Assembly (NCBI RefSeq): GCF_003049575.1
Contig: NZ_PYWI01000008.1
Coordinates: forward strand, 1 to 64,000
Origin: Lysinibacillus parviboronicapiens
Lineage (GTDB): Bacteria > Bacillota > Bacilli > Bacillales_A > Planococcaceae
DNA: 64,000 bases
Reading direction: 5' to 3'
Part shown: in pieces, positions 44,190 through 53,240 of the stretch
Numbering within the stretch: the stretch's first letter is position 1
Layout: each line of letters opens with the position of its first letter
Notes under the pieces: model-generated
Database searches by the model: none
Told to the model about the DNA's origin: nothing
Seen by the model: only the letters and a program-made list of their open reading frames with translations
Translations under genes and position numbers: made by a program

Positions 44190-45326
44190 ATGGCAAATTA
44201 TAAATTAGTAGCAACTTCAGCAATGGGCTTAGAGGCCATTGTGGCACAAGAAGTACAGGCATTAGGATATGAAACGACAGTCGACAATGGCAAGGTTTAT
44301 TTTGAAGGTGATGAAACGGCCATTGCCCGCACAAACTTATGGTTGCGCGTGGCTGATCGTGTGAAAATCGTTGTGGGACAATTCCCTGCAACATCTTTCG
44401 AGCAATTGTTTGAAAGTGTAAAAGCACTACCTTGGGAAAAATATTTACCCGTGGATGCGGCGTTTCCGGTATCCGGGAAATCAGTAAAATCAAAATTATT
44501 TAGTGTACCAGATTGTCAAGCTATTACAAAAAAAGCAATTGTTGAACGCATGAAACAGCATTATAAACGTCTTGGGTTTTTAGATGAATCTGGTGCGACT
44601 TATAAAATTGAAGTTTCAATTTTGAAAGATGTGGCTACACTGACACTTGATACATCTGGCGCTGGCTTACATAAACGTGGCTACCGTCAAGTACAAGGGG
44701 AAGCACCGCTGAAAGAAACATTAGCGGCGGCTCTTGTTCAAATTTCAAAATGGAATCCAAATCGTCCTTTTGTTGATCCATTTTGCGGCTCAGGGACAAT
44801 TACTTTAGAAGCAGCAATGTTCGGACAAAATATTGCACCAGGCTATAACCGTGAATTCATCTCAGAAGACTGGCCATGGATGAAGGCTATAATTTGGGAT
44901 GCGGCACGTGATGAGGCAGATAGCCTAGCGAATTATGACCAACCACTTGAAATTATCGGTTCGGACATTGACCATCGCATGGTGAGCATTGCCCAAGAAA
45001 ATGCACTAGAAGCAGGCTTTGGCGACATTATTACGTTCAAGCAAATGCAAGCACGTGATTTTACTTCCCAGCTAACAGACGGTGTTATGATAGGTAATCC
45101 ACCATATGGCGAGCGTATTGGTGATGTTGAAGTTGTGGAACAAGTGATTCGCGATTTAGGTCAGGTCATGAAAAATTACCCAACTTGGTCTGTGTACATG
45201 TTGTCCTCAATGAAAAACTTTGAAGAATTATATGGTCGCCAATCGACGAAGAAACGTAAATTATTCAATGGCTTTATCGAAACGAATTATTATCAATTCT
45301 GGGGACAAAAGTCAAAAAAAGAGTGA
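44190..45326 (+). CDS. ypsC: THUMP-domain class I rRNA methyltransferase YpsC
   Basis: The 378-residue product has an N-terminal THUMP RNA-binding domain (about 45-155) and a Rossmann methyltransferase domain with FVDPFCGSGTITLEAAMFG (SAM motif) and IGNPPYGERIG (NPPY motif for N-methylation of a base). It is the RlmL/RlmK N-half type that makes m2G in 23S rRNA; the exact site is not proven for YpsC. Order after rnpB matches B. subtilis. Confidence 0.88.
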   Translation: MANYKLVATSAMGLEAIVAQEVQALGYETTVDNGKVYFEGDETAIARTNLWLRVADRVKIVVGQFPATSFEQLFESVKALPWEKYLPVDAAFPVSGKSVKSKLFSVPDCQAITKKAIVERMKQHYKRLGFLDESGATYKIEVSILKDVATLTLDTSGAGLHKRGYRQVQGEAPLKETLAAALVQISKWNPNRPFVDPFCGSGTITLEAAMFGQNIAPGYNREFISEDWPWMKAIIWDAARDEADSLANYDQPLEIIGSDIDHRMVSIAQENALEAGFGDIITFKQMQARDFTSQLTDGVMIGNPPYGERIGDVEVVEQVIRDLGQVMKNYPTWSVYMLSSMKNFEELYGRQSTKKRKLFNGFIETNYYQFWGQKSKKE

Positions 45327-45413
45327 CTATGTAGCTAACGGAAGGTGAGATTTTTTCTTATCTTCCGTTTCGTCGCGTATAATAGGAGCAGATTGTAAGA
45401 GGGGGAACGTCAA

Positions 45414-47321
45414 TTGCGTAAATCTTTACCATTTGTATTAACGAAGGATCGCTCATTTTTCGAGTCACTAGGTGACTGGATGGGAGATGTCCTTTATGAT
45501 GAACTACCAGAAAAGGGCTTTGAATGCCGTGATGAGCAAATTTTCATGGCCTATCAAATTGAGCAGGCCTTAAAAGAGAAAAGCGTGCTATTTGCTGAAG
45601 CCGGCGTAGGGACAGGAAAAACAATCGCTTATTTACTGCCAGCTGTATCGTATGCACGTTATACAGGAAAACCGGCACTGATTGCCTGTGCAGATGAAAC
45701 ATTAATCGACCAGCTTGTTAAAGAGGGCGGCGATATTTATAAATTACAAAAAACACTCGGATTGGATATCGATGTGCGCTTAGCAAAATCTCGTGACCAA
45801 TATTTGTGTTTAAAACGTTTTGAGGAAGCCGAAAAGGTGGAAACAGACGAATGGATTGATGATATTGCGTTCTCGATTCCTGATGGCGTGTACGCACAAG
45901 GCTCGATGATTGCTGTGCAACCATACGGAGATCGCAGTGATTATCCAACGGTTAGTGACGAGGATTGGCAAAAAGTAAATTATAACTCGATTATGCAATG
46001 TTCAGTTTGTGATCTGCGAAATCGATGTGGTCAAACGCTTCACCGTGCACATTATCGTAAATCAACAGATCTTATTATTTGCTCACAAGACTTCCTAATG
46101 GAACACTTAGCAACAAAGGAATCACGTGAACGTGAAGGGCAGCTAGCTTTACTACCTGAAGTTTCCATGATGGTGCTAGATGAAGGCCATTTATTGGAAT
46201 ATGCTGCTCAAAAAGCGATGACATATAAAGTGCAGGCCACAACAATTGTGCAACTATTGGAGCGCTTAATGGTAGATGGTGTGCGTGAGCGTACATTGTA
46301 TGCAATGGAAAAATTACAAGACGATCACGAACTATTTTTCGACCAGCTACGTGACGATATCGTAGCATCGGAAGAAGAGCGCAAACGTATCAATAAATCC
46401 GCGACACTATTAACATACGGCAAGCAATTAATTGCCGATGTAGAAGTATTACTTGAAGAATTTGTCTTTGAATCAGAAATGTATATGATTCCAGAGTATG
46501 AGTTAAATATGGCAGAGGAATATCTAGAGCAATACGAAGCATCCCTGCGCATTTTCACAGCGCAAGGTGATGCAGTTGATTGGCTTGAGGAAACAGATGG
46601 GGAAGAAACACTCGTTATTATGCCACGTCTGATTACCGAAGTTTTAGAAGAAAAGCTATTCTCGAAAAAGTTACCAATCGTATTTTCTTCTGCAACATTA
46701 TCGGTGAATAAAGATTTTTCTTATATTGCCTATAGTTTAGGAATCCGAAATTACCAATCATTCTCTGTCCCTTCACCGTTTGATTATGAAGAAGTGATGA
46801 AAATTTACTTGCATGAGCTATCTCAGCAGGAGAAAGCAGAACGCGTGCAAAAGCTTTTAAAAGATGGTGAAAAAACGTTAATTCTCTTTAAATCAAAGCA
46901 GGCAATGTTAGATTTTAAGGCACAATTACCAATTATGGAACGAATGTATATAGCTTTTGAAGGGGATCGTGAGCTCTCTGCAATTGTCCGCGATTTCCAA
47001 GAAGGTACTGTTAGAACATTATGCTCATATCATTTATGGGAAGGGTTGGACCTACCGGAGGAAGCACTAACACGCGTCATTATTTATGATTTGCCATTCC
47101 CACCACATGACCCATTATTTGATGCCAAGCGTACTTTTGCAGAAAACGCTTTTGAAGAGGTCGAATTACCATTTATGCAACTGCGATTACAACAAGGGAT
47201 GGGGCGTTTAATTCGTACGTCCAATGACCATGGAGATATTCATATTTTGCTGAACGAACAAGAAGCAAAACAACGTCAATCTTTTGAGAATATTTTAGCT
47301 GTAAGTCCAGAAATTAAATAA
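45414..47321 (+). CDS. ypvA: DinG/XPD-type ATP-dependent DNA helicase YpvA
   Basis: The 635-residue SF2 helicase has AEAGVGTGKTIAYLLPA (Walker A), VLDEGHLLEY (DEGH box), SSATLSV and QGMGRLIR (motif VI). Cysteines around CSVCDLRNRCG fit the Fe-S cluster of the DinG/XPD family. Such helicases unwind 5'-3' and resolve R-loops or damaged structures. In B. subtilis ypvA lies next to ypsC, as here. TTG start 8 nt after AGAGGGGG. Confidence 0.88.
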   Translation: MRKSLPFVLTKDRSFFESLGDWMGDVLYDELPEKGFECRDEQIFMAYQIEQALKEKSVLFAEAGVGTGKTIAYLLPAVSYARYTGKPALIACADETLIDQLVKEGGDIYKLQKTLGLDIDVRLAKSRDQYLCLKRFEEAEKVETDEWIDDIAFSIPDGVYAQGSMIAVQPYGDRSDYPTVSDEDWQKVNYNSIMQCSVCDLRNRCGQTLHRAHYRKSTDLIICSQDFLMEHLATKESREREGQLALLPEVSMMVLDEGHLLEYAAQKAMTYKVQATTIVQLLERLMVDGVRERTLYAMEKLQDDHELFFDQLRDDIVASEEERKRINKSATLLTYGKQLIADVEVLLEEFVFESEMYMIPEYELNMAEEYLEQYEASLRIFTAQGDAVDWLEETDGEETLVIMPRLITEVLEEKLFSKKLPIVFSSATLSVNKDFSYIAYSLGIRNYQSFSVPSPFDYEEVMKIYLHELSQQEKAERVQKLLKDGEKTLILFKSKQAMLDFKAQLPIMERMYIAFEGDRELSAIVRDFQEGTVRTLCSYHLWEGLDLPEEALTRVIIYDLPFPPHDPLFDAKRTFAENAFEEVELPFMQLRLQQGMGRLIRTSNDHGDIHILLNEQEAKQRQSFENILAVSPEIK

Positions 47322-47326
47322 CATGG

Positions 47327-47364
47327 AAAAGTGATTTTGTGAATTTCACAGAATCACTTTTTTA
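47327..47364 (+). terminator. Rho-independent terminator after ypvA
   Basis: AAAAGTGATTTTGTGAA (47327-47343) pairs with TTCACAGAATCACTTTT (47345-47361), then T run. It separates the housekeeping block from the eut locus. Confidence 0.85.
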
Positions 47365-47487
47365 TATTAGAATAATAAAATGTTGCAAAAATATACGGTT
47401 CGATTAAAAAAGTGTTGAATATTTCTCTTTTAAGCTATATAGTCCTTAGTAATGCATCTATTTTAGTAAAAGAAATTATTTTTTTTA

Positions 47488-47517
47488 TTGAAAATATTTT
47501 TGCAAAAGGTTTATAAT
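47488..47517 (+). promoter_or_regulatory. Putative SigA promoter of eutWV
   Basis: TTGAAA (47488-47493), an 18-nt spacer and TATAAT (47512-47517) in a very AT-rich stretch, about 65 nt before eutW. Confidence 0.45.
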
Positions 47518-47583
47518 AATGACAAGAAAATTTATAATAATCAAATTAAATGTTGGTTATTTTTGTGATAGGGGGTTTTAAAC

Positions 47584-49005
47584 CTGTCGAACATTCAATC
47601 ATTGTGTAGAAAATATACAAACTTATCAGCAACAGATATAGAGAAGTTAATAGAGATTGAAGCTACGCTAACGTATTATGCTGAATTGACAGATTGTTAT
47701 ATGTTCATAGATTGCATGATGGAAAATTTACCGCATGCAATTGTCGTGGCAGAGGCCTACCCCAAGAAACAACATGGTTTATATGAAAAAACCGTTATTG
47801 GAAAATTTGTTTTTGAAAGTTTTGAGCCAGCTGTCTTTTCTGCTTTTAAAAATAGAGAAAAATCGTCTATTCCACGAGCTATTACACAGGAAGGCTTAAC
47901 GGTTGAGCAAAACGTCATCCCAATCTTTAATGAGCTACAGCAAGTGATTGCTGTGTTGATTCAAGAAAAACAAGTGGAAACGCTCACACAACCAGACGAT
48001 TTTCAAAATATGCCATTTGCATTAATCGAGCATATCGTAGCACCAAATCTACAGCCAATTCCAGTTGTTTCCGATTTGCTAGTGGAATCGATTATTTTAA
48101 CAAATCATGAAAACAAAGTGATCTATACCAATCCTGCCGGCTATCGTTTTATATCCGAACTTTCAGGATTAGAATCCTTTGAGCAGATTGCATTAGATAA
48201 GATTTTACCTTTTTTACAAGAGGTCTATGCTGAAGGTGATGATGTATTCTTTTTAGAAATTACCTTTGACCGTAAATCCTTTATCGTAAAAAAAATACCT
48301 ATCCGCAATCAAAATGACAAAGTAACACTGCTCATCATTCAAGATCTTACAGAGCTTAAGCTGAAAGAAAATGAACTGACGATGAAAACGTTTGCGATTC
48401 GAGAAATTCACCACCGTGTGAAAAATAATTTGCAAACAGTTACGAGTTTATTGCGCTTGCAAATGCGTAATGAATTGTCAGCATCAAATGTCACGGCGTT
48501 TCAAGAGGCATTAAATCGAATTTATAGCATTTCATCTGTCTATGAACTTATTTTAGAAAATGAAGATAATGCGGAAGAAAAAGTTGATGTTATCGCATTG
48601 TCTAAAAAGATTGGGCATAAAATGGTTGGCACAGCAAGTTCACCATCCATACAATTAGCCTTTCATCACGAAAACATTCAATTATTTTGCCATTCCAAAA
48701 AAGCAGTATCGCTTGCGCTCATCATCTGTGAGTTACTACAGAATGCACTAAAATATGCGTTTGTTGGTCGTACAGAAGGAATAATCGACATTCAATTTTT
48801 TCACAACGAATCCACTATTTCACTCCATATTTCTGACAACGGCGTTGGAATGCAGGAAGTGAAAGCATCGTTTGGAATGGAGATTATCACAAGGCTCGTT
48901 GAATATGATTTAGCAGGCACATTTACAATTGTCCCTAGTGAAAGAGGTACGCATACTCAGATTCAGTTTCCTGTAAGTGAGGAGGTATTTATCGTAAATG
49001 ACTAG
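47584..49005 (+). CDS. eutW: Ethanolamine sensor histidine kinase EutW
   Basis: The 473-residue kinase lacks membrane helices. An N-terminal sensor region with the family opening SNIQSLCRKYTNLS, a PAS-like middle (about 160-260) and a HisKA_2/HATPase module: IREIHHRVKNNLQTV (phospho-acceptor His) and ISDNGVGM. In Firmicutes EutW senses ethanolamine and phosphorylates EutV. Start: a CTG at 47584, 8 nt after GGGGG, gives the expected N-terminus; the next in-frame start, TTG 47602, has no site and would cut into the conserved opening. eutV overlaps its end by 8 nt. Confidence 0.85.
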   Translation: MSNIQSLCRKYTNLSATDIEKLIEIEATLTYYAELTDCYMFIDCMMENLPHAIVVAEAYPKKQHGLYEKTVIGKFVFESFEPAVFSAFKNREKSSIPRAITQEGLTVEQNVIPIFNELQQVIAVLIQEKQVETLTQPDDFQNMPFALIEHIVAPNLQPIPVVSDLLVESIILTNHENKVIYTNPAGYRFISELSGLESFEQIALDKILPFLQEVYAEGDDVFFLEITFDRKSFIVKKIPIRNQNDKVTLLIIQDLTELKLKENELTMKTFAIREIHHRVKNNLQTVTSLLRLQMRNELSASNVTAFQEALNRIYSISSVYELILENEDNAEEKVDVIALSKKIGHKMVGTASSPSIQLAFHHENIQLFCHSKKAVSLALIICELLQNALKYAFVGRTEGIIDIQFFHNESTISLHISDNGVGMQEVKASFGMEIITRLVEYDLAGTFTIVPSERGTHTQIQFPVSEEVFIVND

Positions 49006-49576
49006 GAAAGTTATGATTGTCGAAGATGAATCACTCATTGCGATTGACTTGAAATTTATGCTAGAAGATAATGGCTATGAGGTCGTAGCACAGGCAAATA
49101 ATGGAGAGTCCGCGATAGAGCTGGCCTTTACTTATAAGCCACATCTAATCTTAATGGACATTAAAATGCCGAAGCTGGATGGATTAAAAGCTAGTAAAAT
49201 CATTGAACAGCAACTCGGTATACCAGTGCTTTTTATATCAGCCTACAGTGAAAAAGAATTATTACTCTACATGAAACAAGACAATATCCTTGGTTATGTC
49301 ATGAAACCGTTTTCTGAGAAGAATGTACTTCCGGCGCTGGAGGTTGCTTTTCACCAAATTGAGAAATTCAACCGTTTAAACGGTGAATTGTTGCATATTC
49401 AAACCGAAATAGAGAAACGAAAGATCATAGAACGGGCAAAGGGCTTGCTGATGGAGGCAGAAAACCTCAGTGAGGACGAGGCCTATAAGAAAATTCGTAA
49501 TGAGAGTATGCAAACGCAACAGGAAATGGTACGCATTGCCGAGAGATATATAAATACCCTACAAGTAAATAGTTAA
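48998..49576 (+). CDS. eutV: ANTAR-domain response regulator EutV
   Basis: The 192-residue regulator has a receiver domain (VEDES at 8-12, phospho-acceptor Asp in LILMDIKMPKLDG, Lys in YVMKPF) and a C-terminal ANTAR RNA-binding domain (ERAKGLLMEAENLSEDEAYK). In Firmicutes, phosphorylated EutV binds paired hexaloop hairpins in eut mRNA leaders and prevents termination; cobalamin also controls it through an RNA in some species. A terminator lies between eutV and eutH, a natural target. Confidence 0.9.
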   Translation: MTRKVMIVEDESLIAIDLKFMLEDNGYEVVAQANNGESAIELAFTYKPHLILMDIKMPKLDGLKASKIIEQQLGIPVLFISAYSEKELLLYMKQDNILGYVMKPFSEKNVLPALEVAFHQIEKFNRLNGELLHIQTEIEKRKIIERAKGLLMEAENLSEDEAYKKIRNESMQTQQEMVRIAERYINTLQVNS

Positions 49577-49579
49577 AGC

Positions 49580-49620
49580 AAAGACGCTTAAAGAGATTTC
49601 TTCTTTAATGCGTCTTTTTT
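49580..49620 (+). terminator. Terminator between eutV and eutH, possible ANTAR control point
   Basis: AAAGACGC (49580-49587) pairs with GCGTCTTT (49610-49617) with inner TTAAAGA/TCTTTAA, followed by T6. Classical EutV targets need two hexaloop hairpins; only this one is evident, so antitermination here is a guess. Confidence 0.7.
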
Positions 49621-49654
49621 ATATAGATAAAAAACAAGAGAGGTGGTTAGAAGG

Positions 49655-50902
49655 ATGGCAATGATCGGAACGGTAATCGTTTATATTATTATGATTTGTG
49701 CTGTTTTAGGGGCAATCGGTGCAATTCGAGATGCAGAGTATGGAATTGGTAAAGAGTTTATGAATGGCATCCATACCGTTGGCCATATTTTTGTGCCAGC
49801 TGCAGGGATAATGGCTGCAATTCCTTACTTAACTTGGTTTATTAGTCATTTTATAAGTCCTATTTTTGAGTTGATTGGGGCAGATCCTGCCATTGCGGCA
49901 ACAACTATTTTAGCCTCCGATATGGGTGGTTATCAGCTAGCAAATGCCTTGAAAGAATCCTATGAAGGTTGGGTTATGGCCTTGGTTGTCGGATTTATGT
50001 CAGGTGCAACCATTGTATTCTCTATTCCGATGGGGCTTGCGATGTTGGACAAGCGTGATCATAAATATATGGCACTAGGCATTATGGCTGGTGTATTAAC
50101 GATTCCGATTGGTGCATTTATTTCTTCTATCATGATCGTGTTATTTAATACGGAAGTCCGTGAAGTAATTAGTACAACAGAGGCTCCAACCTATGTTTTC
50201 GCCATCTCTGTGTTACAAATACTAATCAATTTATTGCCACTGTTTATATTTGTCGTGTTGATTGCACTTGGTCTAAAGCTTATTCCAAACGGTATGATTA
50301 CAGGTTTCATGTTATTTGGACGTGTGATGGATGCAGCGATTAAATTAGTGTTAGTGTTCTCCATCGTGGAAATTTTCACAGGCATTTTCACTAAGATTTT
50401 TGGCGCGTGGGGCTTTGACCCAATCATGGCCGATGAAATCGATCAATTCCGTGCATTAGAAACAGCAGGGTATATCGGTATTATGTTAGCGGGCGCGTTC
50501 CCGATGGTGTACTTAATTCGAAAATATGCTTCTGTGCCGCTTGAAGCAGCTGGTAAAAAATTAGGTTTATCTTCTGTAGGCAGTGCTGGTATTTTAGCGA
50601 CGATTGCCAATATTTTAGCGATGTTCACACTTATTCGAGATATGCCACCGAAAGATAAGGTCATCAATATTGCCTTTGGTGTCTGTGCGGCTTTCCTACT
50701 AGGGGATCATTTATCGTTTACGGCGAATTTCCAACCAACGATTATCTTGCCGGTTATTACCGGGAAACTACTAGCAGGTATTATTGCCATTTATCTAGCT
50801 TATAAACTATCGGTTCCAACAGCACTAAGGCTCGAACAAGAGGATCGTCAAGCGGGCATTATTAAAGCAGACGAATACTTAACAGATCGAAAGTCCGAAT
50901 AG
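49655..50902 (+). CDS. eutH: Ethanolamine transporter EutH
   Basis: A 415-residue membrane protein with about 11 helices. PAAGIMAAIPYLTWF, TTILASDMGGYQLANAL, GPT/GATIVFSIPMGLAML and GDHLSFTANFQP follow the EutH family, which takes up ethanolamine when it is scarce or protonated. ATG at 49655 is 8 nt from AGGTGG; ATG at 49661 is also possible. It opens the structural part of the eut operon. Confidence 0.92.
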   Translation: MAMIGTVIVYIIMICAVLGAIGAIRDAEYGIGKEFMNGIHTVGHIFVPAAGIMAAIPYLTWFISHFISPIFELIGADPAIAATTILASDMGGYQLANALKESYEGWVMALVVGFMSGATIVFSIPMGLAMLDKRDHKYMALGIMAGVLTIPIGAFISSIMIVLFNTEVREVISTTEAPTYVFAISVLQILINLLPLFIFVVLIALGLKLIPNGMITGFMLFGRVMDAAIKLVLVFSIVEIFTGIFTKIFGAWGFDPIMADEIDQFRALETAGYIGIMLAGAFPMVYLIRKYASVPLEAAGKKLGLSSVGSAGILATIANILAMFTLIRDMPPKDKVINIAFGVCAAFLLGDHLSFTANFQPTIILPVITGKLLAGIIAIYLAYKLSVPTALRLEQEDRQAGIIKADEYLTDRKSE

Positions 50903-50933
50903 CAAGACAAAAATGATGAAGAGGTGATGATGT

Positions 50934-51275
50934 GTGAGTGAAGAAAAAAAACGTTTTATTCAGGAGTTCGTGCCAGGTAAACAGCTAACATTAAGTCATC
51001 TAATCGCCAATCCTGATCCCGATATGTTTCAAAAACTTGGCATTCAAGAAGCGGGTGCGCTAGGTATTATGACTTGTACACCGAGTGAAACAGTTATTAT
51101 TGCGGGTGATTTAGCGACAAAGGCGGCAAATGTACGACTAGGATTTTTAGATCGTTTTACTGGCAGTCTGGTTATTGTGGGTAGTGTGTCTGAGGTTGAA
51201 ATGGCGATGTTAGAGATAAATCGATTTTTATCGGAAAGCTTAGGCTATACGCCATCAAAAATTACGAAGTCTTAG
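50934..51275 (+). CDS. eutS: Microcompartment shell protein EutS
   Basis: A 113-residue circularly permuted BMC-domain protein (EutS/PduU type): FVPGKQLTLSHLIANPDPD and GIQEAGALGIMTCTPSETVIIAGDLA. It forms hexamers, bent in E. coli EutS, in the ethanolamine compartment shell. GTG start after GAGGTGATGAT. eutP starts 10 nt later. Confidence 0.9.
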   Translation: MSEEKKRFIQEFVPGKQLTLSHLIANPDPDMFQKLGIQEAGALGIMTCTPSETVIIAGDLATKAANVRLGFLDRFTGSLVIVGSVSEVEMAMLEINRFLSESLGYTPSKITKS

Positions 51276-51285
51276 GATGTGCCAT

Positions 51286-51783
51286 ATGAAAAATCGAGTA
51301 ATGATCATAGGCGGCGTTCAGGCGGGGAAATCCACGCTCATGAATGCACTATTAGGGAAAGATGGACTCGCCCATAAAACACAGGCACTTGTTTATGATG
51401 ACTGGATTGTCGATACACCCGGAGAATATATTGAAAATCCAATGTATTACAGAAATATCATGGCGACATCACTCGAAGTAACACATGTCATCTATTTACA
51501 AGATGCCACGTCATCAAGGAGTGTTTTCCCACCGCAATTTAGCTTAGGGATTCCCAAAATACAAATTGGCGTCATTACGAAAATTGACGCACCCCTTGCA
51601 GATGTAGAGAGAGCCACCGCCTTATTAAAAAAAGTCATGACACATGGCCCTATCATAAAAACCTCTGCATGGCAAAAGCTGGGTATTGAGTATATTGCAC
51701 CGCTGATTCAGCTCAATTGTGACGAAGACATTCGCCAATTTGTGAACAATAGTGATAGTCCATATCTCATGTATAGCCAATAG
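51286..51783 (+). CDS. eutP: EutP family P-loop protein
   Basis: A 165-residue small GTPase-like protein with P-loop IGGVQAGKSTLMNAL, DTPGEYIENP (G3-like) and VITKIDAPLAD (NKxD-like TKID). EutP/PduV family members are tied to microcompartments; EutP has also been reported to have acetate kinase activity in Salmonella. ATG at 51286 is 8 nt after AGGA; ATG at 51277 overlaps that site. Confidence 0.88.
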   Translation: MKNRVMIIGGVQAGKSTLMNALLGKDGLAHKTQALVYDDWIVDTPGEYIENPMYYRNIMATSLEVTHVIYLQDATSSRSVFPPQFSLGIPKIQIGVITKIDAPLADVERATALLKKVMTHGPIIKTSAWQKLGIEYIAPLIQLNCDEDIRQFVNNSDSPYLMYSQ

Positions 51784-51803
51784 GGGATGGAAGGTGAAGT
51801 GAG

Positions 51804-53228
51804 TTGAAGACAGAGAAAATTTATAGTGCAGGCATCGATATTGGAACGAGTACAACGAAGATGGTTGTCAGTAGTTTGTTGCTAAAAAACGTAGCTGGAC
51901 TGACACATGTACCACGAATAGAAATTATTGAAAAAACGATTTTACATCAAAGTCCCATTATTAGAACACCCTTTATCAACAAAGAAGTAATTGATATGGA
52001 AAAAATAGAACAGTTTATTTTTCAGCAATATGAACTGGCGGGTATTGCACCGGCAGATATTGCAACCGGAGCAATTATTATCACAGGTGAATCCGCAACA
52101 AAGCAAAATGCCAGCGAGGTTATACATGCTATCGCGAACACTGCGGGACATTTTTTAGTCGCCACTGCTGGCCCTGATTTAGAAGGAATTATTGCAGCAA
52201 AAGGTGCAGGCACGTTACAGCAGTCAAAGAATACAGCGAAAGTCATCGCCAATATTGATATCGGTGGCGGGACGGCAAATATTGCTGTTATGCAATTTGG
52301 AGAAGTCATTGGCACATGCACATTACATATCGGTGGACGACTTATCGAATTTCATCATGGAGTTGTCCAATCGATTTCATCACCCATTCGCAAATTAATG
52401 GACACATGGCCCGATCCATTAAGCGTTGGTGATGCGGCAGAGGATAAGCGTGTCATTCGATGTATGGAAGAAATGGTAGACACTTTAGCAATGACATTAA
52501 GTGGGCAATTAACAGATGAACGGCATCCGTTATTGTTGGGGCATTTGCCCAGCTGGGATAAACCGATAGATGCCATTATGTTTTCCGGCGGGGTTGCCGC
52601 TTGTCTCTATGAAAATGATTGTAGTGAACGTCAGTATGATGATATTGGCGAAAAACTAGCGAAAATGCTGTTGCAACATGAGCAGCTACAATCATTTTTA
52701 TGGCTAAAACCGCAGGAAACGTCACGGGCAACGGTGACCGGAGCAGGTACACAGACAACTGAAATTAGTGGTGCAACGATTCAAGTGAATGCCGATGTTT
52801 TGCCATTAAAAAATGTCCCTGTTATTACTTGCCATATGGCTAGCCCATTGGAAGAGGTTGAACATGTGGTGAAAACAGCTGTAGAAAGAGCAGACACCCT
52901 TTTTTCAATACAAGAGAACCGCTCACCTTTTGCCCTATATTTTAGTCATTTACCCTATTTAAGTTTTCAAGATGTCCATCGATTATGTGAGGTCATCTTG
53001 CAACAATTAGCGGCAAAAAGTTCCAAAGAAATGCCAATTATTATCGTTATGCAATCAGATTATGCAAAGGTCATAGGGCAAACAATACAAGCTCTTCATC
53101 GCACTGTCCCAATTATTTGCATCGATCAAATCAAAGTAGAAACAGGTGATTATATCGACATAGGGGAAGTACTACCGTCTGGTGTGGTCCCTGTTGTTGT
53201 CAAAACACTTGCATTCCACTCAAAGTAA
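51804..53228 (+). CDS. eutA: Ethanolamine ammonia-lyase reactivating factor EutA
   Basis: The 474-residue actin-like ATPase ejects damaged cobalamin from EutBC so fresh coenzyme can bind. It shows GIDIGTSTTKMVVS (phosphate 1), ANIDIGGGTANIAV (phosphate 2) and MFSGGVAACLYEN. TTG start after AAGGTGAAG. It directly precedes eutBC as expected; eutB begins 12 nt after its stop. Confidence 0.92.
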   Translation: MKTEKIYSAGIDIGTSTTKMVVSSLLLKNVAGLTHVPRIEIIEKTILHQSPIIRTPFINKEVIDMEKIEQFIFQQYELAGIAPADIATGAIIITGESATKQNASEVIHAIANTAGHFLVATAGPDLEGIIAAKGAGTLQQSKNTAKVIANIDIGGGTANIAVMQFGEVIGTCTLHIGGRLIEFHHGVVQSISSPIRKLMDTWPDPLSVGDAAEDKRVIRCMEEMVDTLAMTLSGQLTDERHPLLLGHLPSWDKPIDAIMFSGGVAACLYENDCSERQYDDIGEKLAKMLLQHEQLQSFLWLKPQETSRATVTGAGTQTTEISGATIQVNADVLPLKNVPVITCHMASPLEEVEHVVKTAVERADTLFSIQENRSPFALYFSHLPYLSFQDVHRLCEVILQQLAAKSSKEMPIIIVMQSDYAKVIGQTIQALHRTVPIICIDQIKVETGDYIDIGEVLPSGVVPVVVKTLAFHSK

Positions 53229-53240
53229 AGGAGGATGAAT

